A stretch of 64,000 bases of DNA from Inia geoffrensis (GCA_036417435.1 CM070904.1:41016408-41080407); one strand, 5' to 3'. Positions 1 to 11,736 are shown, counted from the first letter of the stretch. The notes: a model not told the origin generated them from the sequence alone. Numbers and translations: made by a program.

Positions 1-422
1 GTGGATGACCATCACACATAGCTTTTTTTTTTCAAAAATAATTTGTTACGTGCTAGCTATATCTTAGGGTCTGTCCTAGACACTGGAATTGTAAAGATGC
101 CTCATTAATACAGTCTTTTAATTGTGACAACAATTGTACTAACAATTATGCTATAATGTCTTAGGTAATGTGTCTTCAGTAGTGTGTTACATTTTATATA
201 TATACATATGTTTGTAATATATAGGCCATATATATATGTATGACATAGTTAAAACCATTTAATGATGCCTGAGAGTAATCTTCATAATCGAGATAATGCT
301 TCAAGAGAGTTTGGAGGATCAACATGAAAGCATGTTCTAAGTGGAGACAGGGAGAACATATGGAAATAAATGGAGATGTTTATATTCAGTGGTGGCATGT
401 GAAGTGGTATGAGAGGAGCACA
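1..422. other. AT-rich non-coding sequence
   Basis: There is no gene here. A TA-rich tract around 194-240 contains a small palindrome of alternating TATA. Nothing else was recognised. Confidence 0.6.
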
Positions 423-512
423 GGAAATAAGGAAGTTAAATAACCCTTAAAAACTAGTCTCTAAGAAGGAAATAAGGAAGTTAAATAACATTTAAAAGCT
501 AATCTCTAAGAA
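423..512 (+). repeat. Tandem duplication, two copies of a 45-base unit
   Basis: Copies at 423-467 and 468-512 both begin GGAAATAAGGAAGTTAAATA and end TCTCTAAGAA, with about five differences. The second copy abuts the 5' end of the L1 that follows. Confidence 0.85.
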
Positions 513-3500
513 GGATGTTACATAATGATTAAAGGATCAATCCAAGAAGAATATGTAACAATTATAAATGTATATGCAGGCAACATAGGACCACCTGAAT
601 ACATAAAGCAAACATTAACAGACATAAAGGGAGAAATTGACAGTAACACAATAATAGTGAGGGACTGTAACATCCCAATTACATCAATGGACAGATCATC
701 CAGACAGAAAATCAATAAGGAAACACAGGCCTTAAATAATACATTAGACCAATGGACTTAAGAGTTATTAATAGATATATATAGCATGCAATCCAAAAGC
801 AGCAGAATAAACATTCTTTTCAAGTGTACATGGAGCACTTTCCAGGATAGATCACATGCTAGGCTATAAAACAAGTCTCATTAAATTAAAGAACATTGAA
901 AACATATCAAACATCTTTTCTGACTGCAAAGCTATGACTCTATAAATCACCTACAAGAAAAAAAATTCAAAAAGCATAAACACATGGAAGCTAAACAATA
1001 TGCTACTAAACAGCCACTGAAGAAATCAAAGAAGAAGTCAAAAATACCTGGAAACAAATGAAAACAAACAAACAAACAAAAACCCAATGACCCGAAATCT
1101 ATGGGACCCAGAAAAAGCAGTTCTTAGAGGGAAGTTTGTGGCAATACAAGCCTACCTCGGGAAATAAAACTCTCAAATGAACAACCTAACCTTATACTTA
1201 AAAGAGCTAGAAAAAGAAGGAAAAACAAAACCCAAAGTTAGTAGCAGGAAAGGAATTATAGATATCAGAACAGAAATAAATGAAATAGAGACTAAAAAAA
1301 AAACCAATATAAAGATAAATGAAACTAAGAGCTGGTTCTTTGAAAAGATAAACAAAATTGATAAACCCTTATACAGTTTCATCAAGACAAAAGAGGTGAC
1401 CCAAATCAATAAATCAAAAAGGAAAAAGGAAAAAATGAAACTGACACCACAGGAATACAAAAGATCATAAGTGATTACTCTGAACAACTATGTCAATAAA
1501 ATAGACAACCTAGAAGAAGTGGACAAACCCCTAGAAATGTACAGTCCCCAAGACTGAACCAGGAGGAAATAGAAAATATGAACAGATCAATTACCAGTAA
1601 TGAAATTGAATCAGTAATTTTTAAAAATCCCTACAAACAAAAGTCCAGGACCAGATGGCTTCACAGGTATATTCTGCCAAACACTTAGAGAAGAGTTAAC
1701 ACTCATCCTTCTCAAAACACTCTAAAAAATTCAGAAGGAAGTAATGCTTCTGAACTCATTCTGTGAGACCAACATCACCCTGATGCCAAAACCAAAGACA
1801 CTGCAAAAAGAAAAAAATTATGGGCCAGTATACCGATGAACATAGATGCACATATCCTCAACAAAATGTTAGCAGTTCGAATTCAACAATACATTAGCCA
1901 CATTTGTGGTTCAATATCCACAAATTAATTAATATGATAAACTACATTAGTAGTTCAAAGAATAAAAATCATGATTATCTCAATAGATGCAGAAAAAGCT
2001 TTTGAAAAAATTCATCATCCATTTATGGTAAAAATTCTCCACAAAGTAGATACAGAAGGAACATGGTAAAGGCTATATATGATAAGTCCACAGCTAACAT
2101 CATGCTCAGTGAGTGGTATGAAAGCATTTCATCTAATATCAGGAACAAGACAAAGATGCCCACTCTCAACAGTTTTATTCAACATAATATTTGAAGTCCT
2201 AGCCACAGCAATCAGACAAGAAAAAGAAGTAAAAGGAATCCAAGTTGGAAAGGAAGAAGTAAACCTATAACTGTTTGCAGTTGATGCGATATTATACATA
2301 GAAAATCCTAAGGATAACTTAAAAAAATCTCAGGAGTTCATCAATGAGTTCAGTAAATATGTAGTGTTCAAAATTAATACACAGAAATCTGTTGCATTTC
2401 TATACCCTAACAGCAAACTGTTGGAAAGAGAAATTAACCAAATAACCCCATTTACGATCACATCAAAAATAATAAAATACCTAGGAATAAACCTAACTAA
2501 AGAGGTAAAAGAACTGTACTTGCAAAATTTTAAGACACTAATGAAAGAAACTGAAGACAGCACAAACATATGGAAAGATGCTCTGTGCTCATGGATTGGA
2601 AGAATTAATATTGTTAAAATGACCATACTACTCAGTGCAATCCCTATTAAAATACTAGTGGCATTTTTCACAGAGGTAGAACAAGTAATTTAAAAATTTA
2701 TATGGAAACACAGAAGAATAGCCAAATAATCTTAAGAAAGAAGAACAGAACTGGAGATGTCACACCCCCTGAATTCAGACTACAAAGATACAGCCATCAA
2801 AACGTAGTGTTGGCACAGAAACAGGCACATAGATCAATGGAACAGAATTGAGAGCCCAGAAGTAAACCCACACACTTATGGTAAATTAATCCACGACAAA
2901 GGAGGCAAGAATATACATTGGAGAAAGGTCAGTGCCTTCAATAAGTGGTGCTGGGAAAACTGGACAGCTACATATAAAAGAATGAAATTAGAACATTCTC
3001 TAACACCATATTCAAAAATAAACTTAAAAGGAATTAAAGACCTAAATGTAAGACTGGAAACCATAAAACTCTTAGAAGAAAATATAGGCAGAACACTCTT
3101 TGACATAAATCATAGCAATATTTTTTGGGGGGGTCTGTCTTCTGAGGCAAAAAATAAAAAAAGCAAAACCAAACAAATGGGATCTAATTAAACTTAAAAG
3201 CTTTTGCACAGCAAAGGAAACCATAGATGAAACAAAAAGACAGTGTACTGAATGGGAGAAAATATCTGCAAATGATATGACCAGTAAGGGGTTAATACCC
3301 AAACTATACAAACAGCTCATACAACACAGCATCAAAAAAACAAACAACCCAGTTGAAAAGGCAGAAGATCTGAATAGACGTTTTTTAAAGAAGACATACA
3401 GATGGCCAACAGGCACATGGAAAGATGCTCAACATCATTAATCATCAGAGAAATGCAAATCAAAACCACAATGAGATACCACTTCATACCTGTCAGAATG

Positions 3501-4105
3501 AACATAGTCAAAAAGACCACAAATAACAAATATTGACTAGGATGTAGAGAAAAGGGGACCCTCGTACACTCTTGGTGGGGATGTAAATTGGTGCAACCTC
3601 CGTGGAAAACAGTATTGAGGTTTCTCAAAAAAATAAAAATAGAACTACCATATGATCCAGCAATTTCACTTCTGGGTATATATCTGAAGAAAACAAAAAC
3701 ACTAATTCGAAAACATACATGTGCTCCAATGTTCATAGTGCATTATTTATAATAGTCAATGTATGGAAGCAACCAAAACATCCATCAATTACATGAATGG
3801 ATAAAGAAGATGTGGTATATACAGATATACAATGGAATACTACTCAGCCATAAAAAAGAACAAAATTTTTCTATTTGCAGCAACACGGATGGATTTGGAG
3901 GGTATTATGCTTCGTGAAATAAGTCAGACAGATAAAGACAAATACTGCATGATGTTATATGTGAAATCTAAACTATAAAACAAATGGATGAATATAACAA
4001 AACATAAACAGACTCACAGATATAGAGAACAAACTAGTGTTTGACAGTGGGGAGAGAGTAAGGGGGAGGTGCAACATAGGGGTAAAGGATTAAAAAATAC
4101 AAATG
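513..4105 (+). mobile_element. 5'-truncated, decayed LINE-1 (ORF2 to 3' end)
   Basis: Conceptual translation in shifting frames matches L1 ORF2. The endonuclease part is at 525-761. A linker region lies at 1170-1480. Reverse transcriptase remnants lie at about 1960-2700, including a damaged GTRQRCPLS block and LFAVDAI where the catalytic F/YADD box should be. The C-terminal part spans 2980-4000, with the typical AATGGAATACTACTCAGCC stretch near 3831. Many stops and frameshifts make it inactive. It lacks the 5' UTR, ORF1 and the first part of ORF2. It is older than the L1 at 31400. The exact 3' end is uncertain. Confidence 0.88.
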
Positions 4106-6359
4106 TCCGTGTGCTAAGAGAATTCTCGTGAATGGTCATGTCCTATTTGCAAACTTATTTTGCAAAAACTTATACAAGAGCTTTTTGAGATATGAAATAA
4201 ACTAATTTAACTTATGAACAGATTTCTTAAGGGGCGATTGAAAGAGGTATTCCACCATCATTTGAGGGTCTAGAAATGTCCTTTACCTGTCTTTAGAAAT
4301 TGGTTTAAAAGTCAATAAGCTCATTTGGGTGTGAGAATAAAGTGTCAGGAAAATAATATGCTTAGAAATTCCCTTAGTGTCAACCCTTAGAGGAGAAATG
4401 AGACTGTTTCAGTGGGGTTACAGCATTTTTTCTTGTTTTATAGTAACAGAGAATCACAGATAACTGGATGAAGTAATCTTTGCTAATTAATAGCAGGATA
4501 CTGGATGGCAGTTCACATGAGACCAAGAGATAGAAGACCTTTGGCCTGTAATATTTCTGCCTTGGAAACATACTCAATTATTAGGAATATATAGAGTATA
4601 TACGAATATAATTCAAATATTCCCTCCAAAAGTGTGAAGGCTGATAAAAGTTTAAAAGGAAAGGAGCATTAAATACTTAGAGGGAATTAGGTCACCTGGT
4701 GTCTAAATTGAGATTAGTTTCTAGTGGTTCTGCTTTACTGCATTTGTGTCTCAGTTTAGTGATTTTTTAAATCAAGTGTAACAGACTTATCTTAGTATGA
4801 TATAACAAATGTTTACTGAATTACTGTACTTAGTGAAAATATTGAAGAGTGCCTACTTTAAGCATTCATTAGATTATCAGCCTGTTCTTGACATTAAAAA
4901 ATTTTTTAAATTTATCTCAGGGTTTAATTCACATGATTGAAATAAGAGCGGGAGAGAGCTTCCCTTGAAAAATGATAGAGGCAGGATATTCGAGGAGAAA
5001 GTCTACCATTGAATAGAAGTTACTCCTTGGGGGGAAGAATAAGCTTGTGGAAAAATGGGCCTTCTTTACAAGCTGTGAGCCCTGCTTAATTTGATCTCCT
5101 AAAAAGGAAGAACACATGTTCTTTTTTGTTTAATATGTTATATATTTATTCAGAATGAGCACAACTGAATTGACGATTCAGCACAGTGTACTACTGAAAC
5201 CAGAGTATGTGGCATCACAGAGGAGGGAGATCGTCAAGAACCTAGAACTAGATGTGAGTTTGGATTTTTCCAGTGGTTTTGCCAGTAACAGTTTAGCTTT
5301 TCTAATCCTAAAATTGCACTAAGACCATACTCCTGTAACAGCACATCACTTTTTGCCTGATATGTGGCCATTCTGATTGTCTTTGTTACTCATTAAGCTG
5401 TAAAGCCCTTGAAAGACATGCCTGGGTCCTTCTTTATATTTCCAAGTGCCAGCATCTATCCTGTAAAGGGCAAATTTTTAATGCTGTGGAATTCAAAATG
5501 GAAAGCTCTTCAAATGAGAGTGAAATACTGAGTTTTGTTAATTTTTTTTTTTTTTTTGCTTTTTGGGTAACACAGAGGAAGAAATTGTTTTACTGTTGAC
5601 AAAACCAAAGTGATCTCCTATGTGGAGATCAGCACTCCATGCCAAGGCCAGGTGGTCCAGAGGCCCTGGAATGAAATCATATTAAATAGAAGATATGAGA
5701 ATCATGAAGTGATGGAAATGGTCCATCACTTGCAGAAAGATTGAGGAGGAAGGTAAAGGAGAGAAAACAAAGACAGTCACTGGGCCAGCTTGGACTGAAA
5801 CTGTGGCTTTACCCAGGGGTCTTGGCTCAATACACTAGGTAGTTGATTTTTGAATAATTTTTATAGTTAAATATTGCCCCCTTTGTTGTTCCCCAGAGAA
5901 AAGAGATCATGGAAACCACAAATGATTTCAAATTATTTATGTCTATCAGCTTTTGATCTTTAACAGTCTAGGAGGGGAGATGAGACAAACAAATAACTAC
6001 AGAAATAAGTGCCTTACGAGAAAATAGGAATTTTAGGGAAGGGGAGGCTAAACCAGTGAGATGTGAGGGCGATAGGGTATGTTTGTTAAGAAGAAAGCTT
6101 TTACATGGGCCTTAGCAGAAGGGCATGCTTTAGACAGGGGTTCATATGAAGGGGACAGAATCCCAGGTGAAGCAAACCATGTGAGTAAAGACACAGAAGT
6201 GGAAAGTCATAGAACATATTTAGAGTAAAACCAGTAATCAAGTTGGACATGGGTATGGAGTGGATGAAGGTAAGGGCCATGGATTTAGGGTAGAGACAGA
6301 ATTCTAGGCTGTGGTCTTTGGCCTTATAATGGTCATGAGATGCTAGGACTTGAAGTATT
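4106..6359. other. Intronic sequence with no recognised gene
   Basis: AT-rich unique DNA. The stretch at about 5340-5480 resembles an L2 3' end on the + strand (AAAGCCCTTGAAAGACATG and what follows). A short T run lies at 5540-5558. No supported coding sequence was seen. Confidence 0.5.
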
Positions 6360-6765
6360 ACCCTCTCTATCCCTGTTCAACACTCTGAGCTCCAACAATA
6401 CTAAACATTTTTTTTTAACATTCTAGACCTTTGGAGCTAGTCTCTGTCTGACCACTGACCATGATCCTAAGGTTTCCCTCATTCCCCTTCACCCTCATGA
6501 ACTTCTCCCTAGCTCTGACCTATCACCTGGATAACCTCTACTTCTTAGAAATTGTTTCCTCTGGGAATCCTTTAAGATGACATAGGCTTTCTGCTCCCCA
6601 GTCACGTTATTTCACTGCATTGTAATTGCACTGCTTGTGTGCACTGATAACCAGGTCACCGTGCAAGGCCTGTGACGTTGGGGACCGCATCTGTGTTGTT
6701 CACTGTTATTTTCCCAGCATTTAGCACAGTATCTGGTAAATAAAAGATGCTTGAACTGCATTCAA
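6360..6765 (+). repeat. LINE-2 3' fragment
   Basis: The sequence follows the L2 3' pattern: a pyrimidine-rich stretch, then GGGACCGCATCTGTGTTGTTC, then the terminal AGCACAGTATCTGGTAAATA with its AATAAA-like end. It is old and diverged. Confidence 0.65.
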
Positions 6766-7132
6766 GCGTCGCCACTTCTCATGTTTCTTTTACCACCTTT
6801 GTCTTTCTTTCTCTTGGCCAATGCTCTACAAGGATGTGGTTCTCAGTCCATTTTCAGACCTGGGTACAACAGCATATTGTAGTGCCTGGGATCTGGCTTC
6901 TTGAGTAGCAGCTGAGGGGCCGGTAGTTCAACCTGGGAGATACAACCTGAAAGGGTAGGAGACTTAGCTCTGTGAGGAGTTAAACGTCACTCAAGGGAAA
7001 CGTGATTTAGGAGGGAGCCAGGCTATTCCCAGTGCACTTGTGTATTATTCCAATATCTTCTTTTTAATTCTTCCAGAGAAATCCTGTTTTCCAAATACAC
7101 AAATCTGGCCTATATACCTTTGTGTTTTATTG
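6766..7132. other. Short unique stretch
   Basis: No gene, repeat or RNA was recognised between the L2 end and the mariner MITE. Confidence 0.4.
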
Positions 7133-7215
7133 TATTGGGTTGGCCAAAAAGTTCGTTCAGGTTTTTCATACCATCTTCTGGAAAAACCCAAATGAACTTT
7201 TTGGCCAACCCAATA
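7133..7215. mobile_element. Short mariner-derived palindromic element (MITE)
   Basis: About 79 bases with near-perfect terminal inverted repeats, TTGGGTTGGCCAAAAAGTTC at the left and its complement at the right, flanked on both sides by the TA target duplication expected for Tc1/mariner. It matches the non-autonomous mariner known from ruminants and cetaceans, is too short to encode transposase and moved in trans. Confidence 0.85.
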
Positions 7216-7330
7216 AAATGGTAGCCAGCAAAACACATTGCATAGCATTGCTTCATATTTTCCTTGCTTTACTCCTGGTGTTTTTTCCCCTGTCACTGCC
7301 TCCTTGCCTTGCAACTTGCAAAGAAAGTGG

Positions 7331-7449
7331 GTTTTTTTGGGCTGTGCCCTGTGGCATGTGGGGTCTTAGTTCCCCGACCAGGGATTGAACCCATGCACCC
7401 TGCAGTGGAAGCACCTAGTCCTATCCACTGGACTGCCAGGGAAGTCCCA
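7331..7449 (-). mobile_element. Short CHR-type SINE, minus strand
   Basis: The complement contains the A/B-box promoter region of the tRNA-derived SINE (GGACTTCCCTGGCAGTCCAG near the right end). A short T run at the left is the tail. It is the short older form with only the tRNA-related head. Confidence 0.75.
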
Positions 7450-7562
7450 GATAAAATATTAACACCTTAATTTTCATCATAAGCTCTACTTTTCTAGAGG
7501 GCTCAGCAACAACAAAACTCAGTGAGTATGTATTGAAAGAAAGAATGAGAGATGCTATTTTT

Positions 7563-7766
7563 TTTTTTTTTTTTGCGGTACGCGGGCCTCTCACTGTTGT
7601 GGCCTCTCCCATTGCGGAGCACAGGCTCCGGATGCGCAGGCTCAGCGGCCATGGCTCACGGGCCCAGCCACTCCACGACATGTGGGATCCTCCCGGACCG
7701 GGGCACGAACCCGTGTCCCCTGCATCGGCAGGCGGACTCTCAACCACTGCGCCACCAGGGAAGCCC
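7563..7766 (-). mobile_element. Young CHR-type SINE, minus strand
   Basis: A full copy in antisense: T tail at 7560-7575, then GCGGTACGCGGGCCTCTCAC, ending CCACCAGGGAAGCCCA. It is flanked by the target-site duplication AGAGATGCTATTT (7548-7560 and 7768-7780). High similarity to the other young copies suggests a recent insertion. Confidence 0.93.
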
Positions 7767-7783
7767 AAGAGATGCTATTTTTA

Positions 7784-8680
7784 AGGATTTATTATTATAA
7801 TCTAGATGAGACATAGTATGAGCCTGAAGGATGGTGGCAGCTGTAAAAGCTCTTCTTTTTCTCTTTCATTTTCCTTCTCCTTTTTTCCTCTCTTAGCCTC
7901 ATTTTCCTTCCTCTTCTTTTATGTATCATCCAATTTTTTTTTCATTTCTTCCTGTTCCTCATCCTTTCCCTCTTCTTTTCATCTGGCATAAATCTTGAGA
8001 ACAACAACATTGTCAATACCTGTGGTCGACTTCACAGCAGTCAGTACATCGTCCAGCAAAAGGAGGAAGAGCTCAGTAGGTATTTCTTGAACAAATGAAT
8101 ACAAACCCCCGCATCTAGTCTTACCATTCGGTCTCAGGCATTTCTTTTCACGTTGGAACAGCTCTTCTCTTCTTTGCGATCATTCATATACACCTGCACT
8201 TCATTAATGAACAGTTAAGTTCTTTTCAGAGTCGAAGATTGCATTTGGAAAAAATCTGCTGAGACTAGTGCATTTACAATCTTTAGTTGGCTCTCTCACT
8301 AAACTTCATTTTGTCAGCTGGATTAGATTTTTCTCCAACACCAGGCCAAGATGTAATGAGGTTCCTCTTGGCAGCACAATTTCTGAAACAAAGTTATCCC
8401 TTCCAAATCTATTTCTCCAGCCTTGTTGAACATGTGAATGCAAGTAGGACATAGAAGAAATAATCACTTATTGTCCAGCTCTTCCTGCAGGAAAGTTTCA
8501 CAACTTTCTCACCAATTTATTTTAGTCATTAGCATTTTTCCATGTTCTAGTTTGAACTTCACACCAGGTTCTGTCCTCAAGAGGGAAGAGTCACTTAGTA
8601 AGATCGCTGTGCGTTTAAGCATGGCTGAATTACTCTTTGTGTCTTCTGGCCGTTTTCTCAGTAATGGAAAGAAGAATCAA
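7784..8680. other. Polypyrimidine-rich stretch with possible decayed retrocopy on the minus strand
   Basis: 7846-7985 is a long CT-rich tract. Read on the minus strand, it and the sequence up to about 8180 give short open segments, one of them rich in Lys and Glu, separated by stops. The pattern resembles the acidic or basic tail of a decayed processed pseudogene, but I could not name a parent. It may equally be a simple-sequence tract. Confidence 0.25.
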
Positions 8681-8693
8681 TTTCCATGTCAAG

Positions 8694-8982
8694 GAACTTG
8701 CCTGGTGGAGCAGTAGTTAAGAATTTGCCTGCCAGGGCAGGGGACACGGATTCGATCCCTGGTCTGGGAAGATCCTACATGCTGCGGAGCAACTAAGCCC
8801 AGGCACCACAACTACTGAGCCCTCAAGCCACAACTACTGAAGCCCACATGCCTGGAGTCCGTGCTCCACAACAAGAGCAGCCAGTGCAATGAGAAGCCTA
8901 TGCACCGCAACAAAGAGTAGCCCCCGCTCACCGCAACTAGAGAAAGCCTGTGCGCAGCAACGAAGACCCAACGCAGCCATAA

Positions 8983-9022
<40 letters not shown>

Positions 9023-9048
9023 AAGACACTTTGCTTTAAAAAAAACAT
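8694..9048 (+). mobile_element. Long-form CHR-type SINE with GATA microsatellite tail
   Basis: It starts with the tRNA-related head (CTTGCCTGGTGGAGCAGTAG), carries the repeated CACAACTACTGA block of the long form and ends in a GATA tract at about 8984-9020. The target-site duplication TTTCCATGTCAAG is present at 8681-8693 and 9049-9061. Confidence 0.92.
8984..9020. repeat. (GATA)n microsatellite
   Basis: About nine uninterrupted GATA units arose within the A-rich tail of the SINE. Confidence 0.95.
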
Positions 9049-9334
9049 TTTCCATGTCAAGAGAAAAGCTGAAAAAGCAGCTGAATTGTGATGCCCCTTC
9101 TAATTTTAAGATTCTCTGTGTCTCCATGTGGAATATAATTGTAGTTCATTTTATTCTTTCAAGGTCTGCTTTTCTAAGACTTTGATTTTATTTCAAACTG
9201 TTGATGAAATGTACCTGAGTTGTCCCAATTCTTTTAGGCTTGAAGCTCAGTACTGAACCCAGATATTTCTTTTTGAATAAGCTATAGCATTTTAAATGCG
9301 GTGTTCCCACATTGTAATTTTTATTGTCCTGCCC

Positions 9335-9545
9335 AGCCCCATATCAGATTTTTTCCCAGGTTTCCAAACTTCAGGATATTGACTCTCCTGCTGCCAAATG
9401 TTCGTGCTAAAAACCTGGGCAATATCCTTGGCATTTCACTGTCATTAACCTCTTTGCCCACATTCAGTCTGTCACCAAATTTTGTTAGTTCTGTTATCGA
9501 ACCAAAACTTGGATCCACTCGCCCACATGCGGTAAAGCCAATCTA
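9335..9545 (+). repeat. LINE-2 fragment, left part
   Basis: The sequence resembles the L2 C-terminal region, including TCAGTCTGTCACCAAATTTT. It is cut by an LTR-like element and appears to continue at 10010 and 10335. Confidence 0.55.
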
Positions 9546-9990
9546 CTGATTCTGGGTTGTGGTGGAGGAAAGTGCAGCGTTTATTGTAAGGCGCTGTACA
9601 GGGTATCTGGGACAGCTAGTGCTCAAAAAGTCTGAACTCCTCTATGGCTTTCAGCAAAGCATTTTTAAAGACGAGGTGAGTGAGGGGTGTCCCAGGGCAT
9701 GGAATCAGTTTGTGCATTATTCTCCAGTTGGTTGATGATGAGGTAACAGGGCAGTGACATAGGGGTTAATGGTATCAATCCTCAGGTGCCAGTCGGTCTG
9801 GGGACTATGTGCTCATGGTCATCAAGTAGTTAATTTCTTCCATTCGGTGGGGTTTTAGCATCTGTAAAGCAACTCAGGAAACATGCATCAGATACTGTTA
9901 TCTAGGTATTCCACAGAGGAGCTAAAGCAGAGGGTAAGGGGAACGGGACTGTTCTGGGAAGCCCCACGGAGGTCCTGCTTGGTTACAACT
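9546..9990 (-). mobile_element. LTR-like element, minus strand (endogenous retrovirus remnant)
   Basis: About 440 bases that interrupt an L2. The sequence begins with TG and carries GAAAGTGCAGCGTTTATTG, which I recognise from a family of mammalian solo LTRs read antisense. No internal viral genes are present. The class is uncertain and the right boundary approximate; TCTAC near both edges may be the target duplication. Confidence 0.4.
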
Positions 9991-10009
9991 CTACTATTTT
10001 TTGTTTGTT

Positions 10010-10135
10010 TGTTTGTTTATTCTATTTATTTCTATCTCCCTTCTAGCATTATTTCTCATTTGAACTACTGTGATAGTTTCCTGACTTATTTCCCTCCTTC
10101 TACTCTTACCCCCATATAAACAGAGTGGGGCCTAT
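10010..10135 (+). repeat. LINE-2 fragment, middle part
   Basis: Continues the L2 pattern: ATTTCTCATTTGAACTACTG, then TTTCCTGACTTATTTCCCTC. It lies right after the LTR-like element and before a MIR. Confidence 0.55.
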
Positions 10136-10137
10136 TT

Positions 10138-10325
10138 AATGTGGTTTAGCACATGGTCTCTGCAGACACACTACCTCTGTCCACATTCTCACTCTGTCAC
10201 TTACAAGCTGTGTAGGGATGAGGATCATTCCTAGCTCATGAGCACACGCCCTTACACATCACTTACAACAGAGCCTTATACAATAAGCACTGAATAACTA
10301 TGAGCCATTATTATTTTTCTTTTCC
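10138..10325 (+). repeat. MIR SINE fossil
   Basis: Contains the MIR core pattern CACTCTGTCACTTACAAGCTG, the downstream AGAGCCTTATACAATAAGCA and a terminal calling-card of AATAA. It interrupts the L2. Confidence 0.55.
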
Positions 10326-10334
10326 ACACTCAGC

Positions 10335-10510
10335 TGAAGCAACTTTACAAGAAAGCTTATCTGAGTCTATCGCTCCCATGCAAAATGACTTCAGTGACTC
10401 CCTCTGAATTAAAACTTCATAACATCTCTCACATAGCCATGTACGATCTGGCCCTGGCCTCCCCAGCCTCAACACCCTCCCTTCCACTCATTCTTTTCCA
10501 GCCACATGGT
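10335..10510 (+). repeat. LINE-2 fragment, right part
   Basis: Resumes L2 with AAAACTTCATAACATCTCTC, GTACGATCTGGCCCTGGCCT and TTTTCCAGCCACATGG, all positions typical of the L2 3' third. Confidence 0.55.
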
Positions 10511-10854
10511 GTGGCATTGAGCAAGTTAGTTGACCTTTCTGTGCTTGAGTTTCCACCTTGTGGCTAGAGGCTAGGATCGCGTCGTCACCTAGGCAGCAAA
10601 GAACAGGAGAATCATGGACCCAGATCTTAACCATCTTGATTCCGAGCTGATACTCTCGCACAGTACATTTAAGAGACTAGTCATTGTGTCCCTGTTTCAA
10701 TGAAGCAGAATGAGGGAAGGGGGAATCCCCTGGCTAAGCAGCCATTTTTCTAGCAATGGCTGCACACTTTGGCAGAGAAACACAGATCTTTGAGGGGCAG
10801 CTCGCTGTCTCTGCCACCGGTATTCTTTTCTGTTAAGTAATTACCCCTGTATTA
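10511..10854. other. Unique stretch
   Basis: No gene or clear repeat was recognised. Confidence 0.4.
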
Positions 10855-11330
10855 ATTTCCTATTGATGCCGTAATAAACTTAATGACTTAAGACAACACA
10901 AATTGATGGTCTAACAGTCCTGGAGGTCGGAAGTGTGAAATGGGTCTCACTGGGCTAAAATCAAGATGTGAGCAGAGCCGTCTTCCTTCTGGAGACCCTA
11001 AGGGACAATCCATCCCTCACTTTTCCCAGCTTCGGGAGGTCCCCCTTGTTTCTCGTCTCATGACTCCTTCCTCTGTCTTCAGAGCTACCTGGCAATATCT
11101 TCAGATGCCTTTCTATAACCTTTATTCCTCCCTCATCCACTTACAAGGATCCTTGTGATCACATTGGTCCCACCTGGATAATCTAGAATAATCTCTCCAT
11201 CTCAAAGTCAGTTGATGAGGAATCTCAATTCTACACCAACTTAATTCCCCTTTGCCATGTAACATAATGTATCACAGGCAGTAGGGAGTAAGATTTAGAC
11301 ATTATTCTGCCTACTCAAACCCTTTCTCTA
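10855..11330 (-). repeat. MaLR-type LTR (MLT1/MST-like), minus strand
   Basis: Antisense order of the mammalian MaLR LTR: TATTAATTTCCTATTGATGC at the left, ACAGTCCTGGAGGTCGGAAG near 10914, and a right part ending near CATTATTCTGCCTACT. No coding content. Old and diverged. Confidence 0.75.
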
Positions 11331-11580
11331 CTGAGAAATAAACCAATACTTGCGGTTTCCTAAAATTAAACAAGAGTGTGGTCCTTGTGAATATATGGGT
11401 ATGCAGTATGATGTTAGGGGGTACAGAGGTCCAATTAGCTTATAATGAAGAATTTAGGTGCTGAAGTTGGGATTGCCATGTTTGACCACCAGCTCCCCTG
11501 TTTCCTACCTATATAATGTTGGGTGGGTCACATAGCCTCTCTAAGCCTTCAGTCTTCTCCTCTGTAAGATGGAGATAACA
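11331..11580. other. Unique stretch
   Basis: Nothing recognised. Confidence 0.4.
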
Positions 11581-11581
11581 C

Positions 11582-11736
11582 AGGACTTCCCTGGTGGTCC
11601 GGTGGTTAAGACTCTGTGCTTCCAATGCAGGGGGTGAGGGTTCGATCCCTGGTCAGGAAAGCAAGACCCCACGTGCCGTGAGGCACAGCTAAAAATAAAT
11701 ACATGAATAAAAATAAAATAAAATGGAGATGACAGT
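11582..11736 (+). mobile_element. Short CHR-type SINE
   Basis: The tRNA-related head GGACTTCCCTGGTGGTCCGG is followed by GGTTCGATCCCTGGTC (B-box) and an A-rich tail of AAATAAAAT units. It is an older short subtype. Confidence 0.85.

Noticed and set aside
7533..7800. Pro/Gly/Arg-rich open frames over SINE copies, here and at 17410-17704, 20348-20634, 39686-40093 and 59141-59466
   Set aside because: The same peptide phrases recur in every SINE copy in several frames. They are translations of the repeat and not genes.
8984..9020. Regular short repeats as a CRISPR array
   Set aside because: Uniform GATA units without spacers in a mammalian SINE tail; a microsatellite.
8694..9048. tRNA gene from the tRNA-like head of a SINE
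   Set aside because: The A and B boxes are visible, but the cloverleaf is degraded and the unit continues into SINE body and tail. The same holds for all copies.
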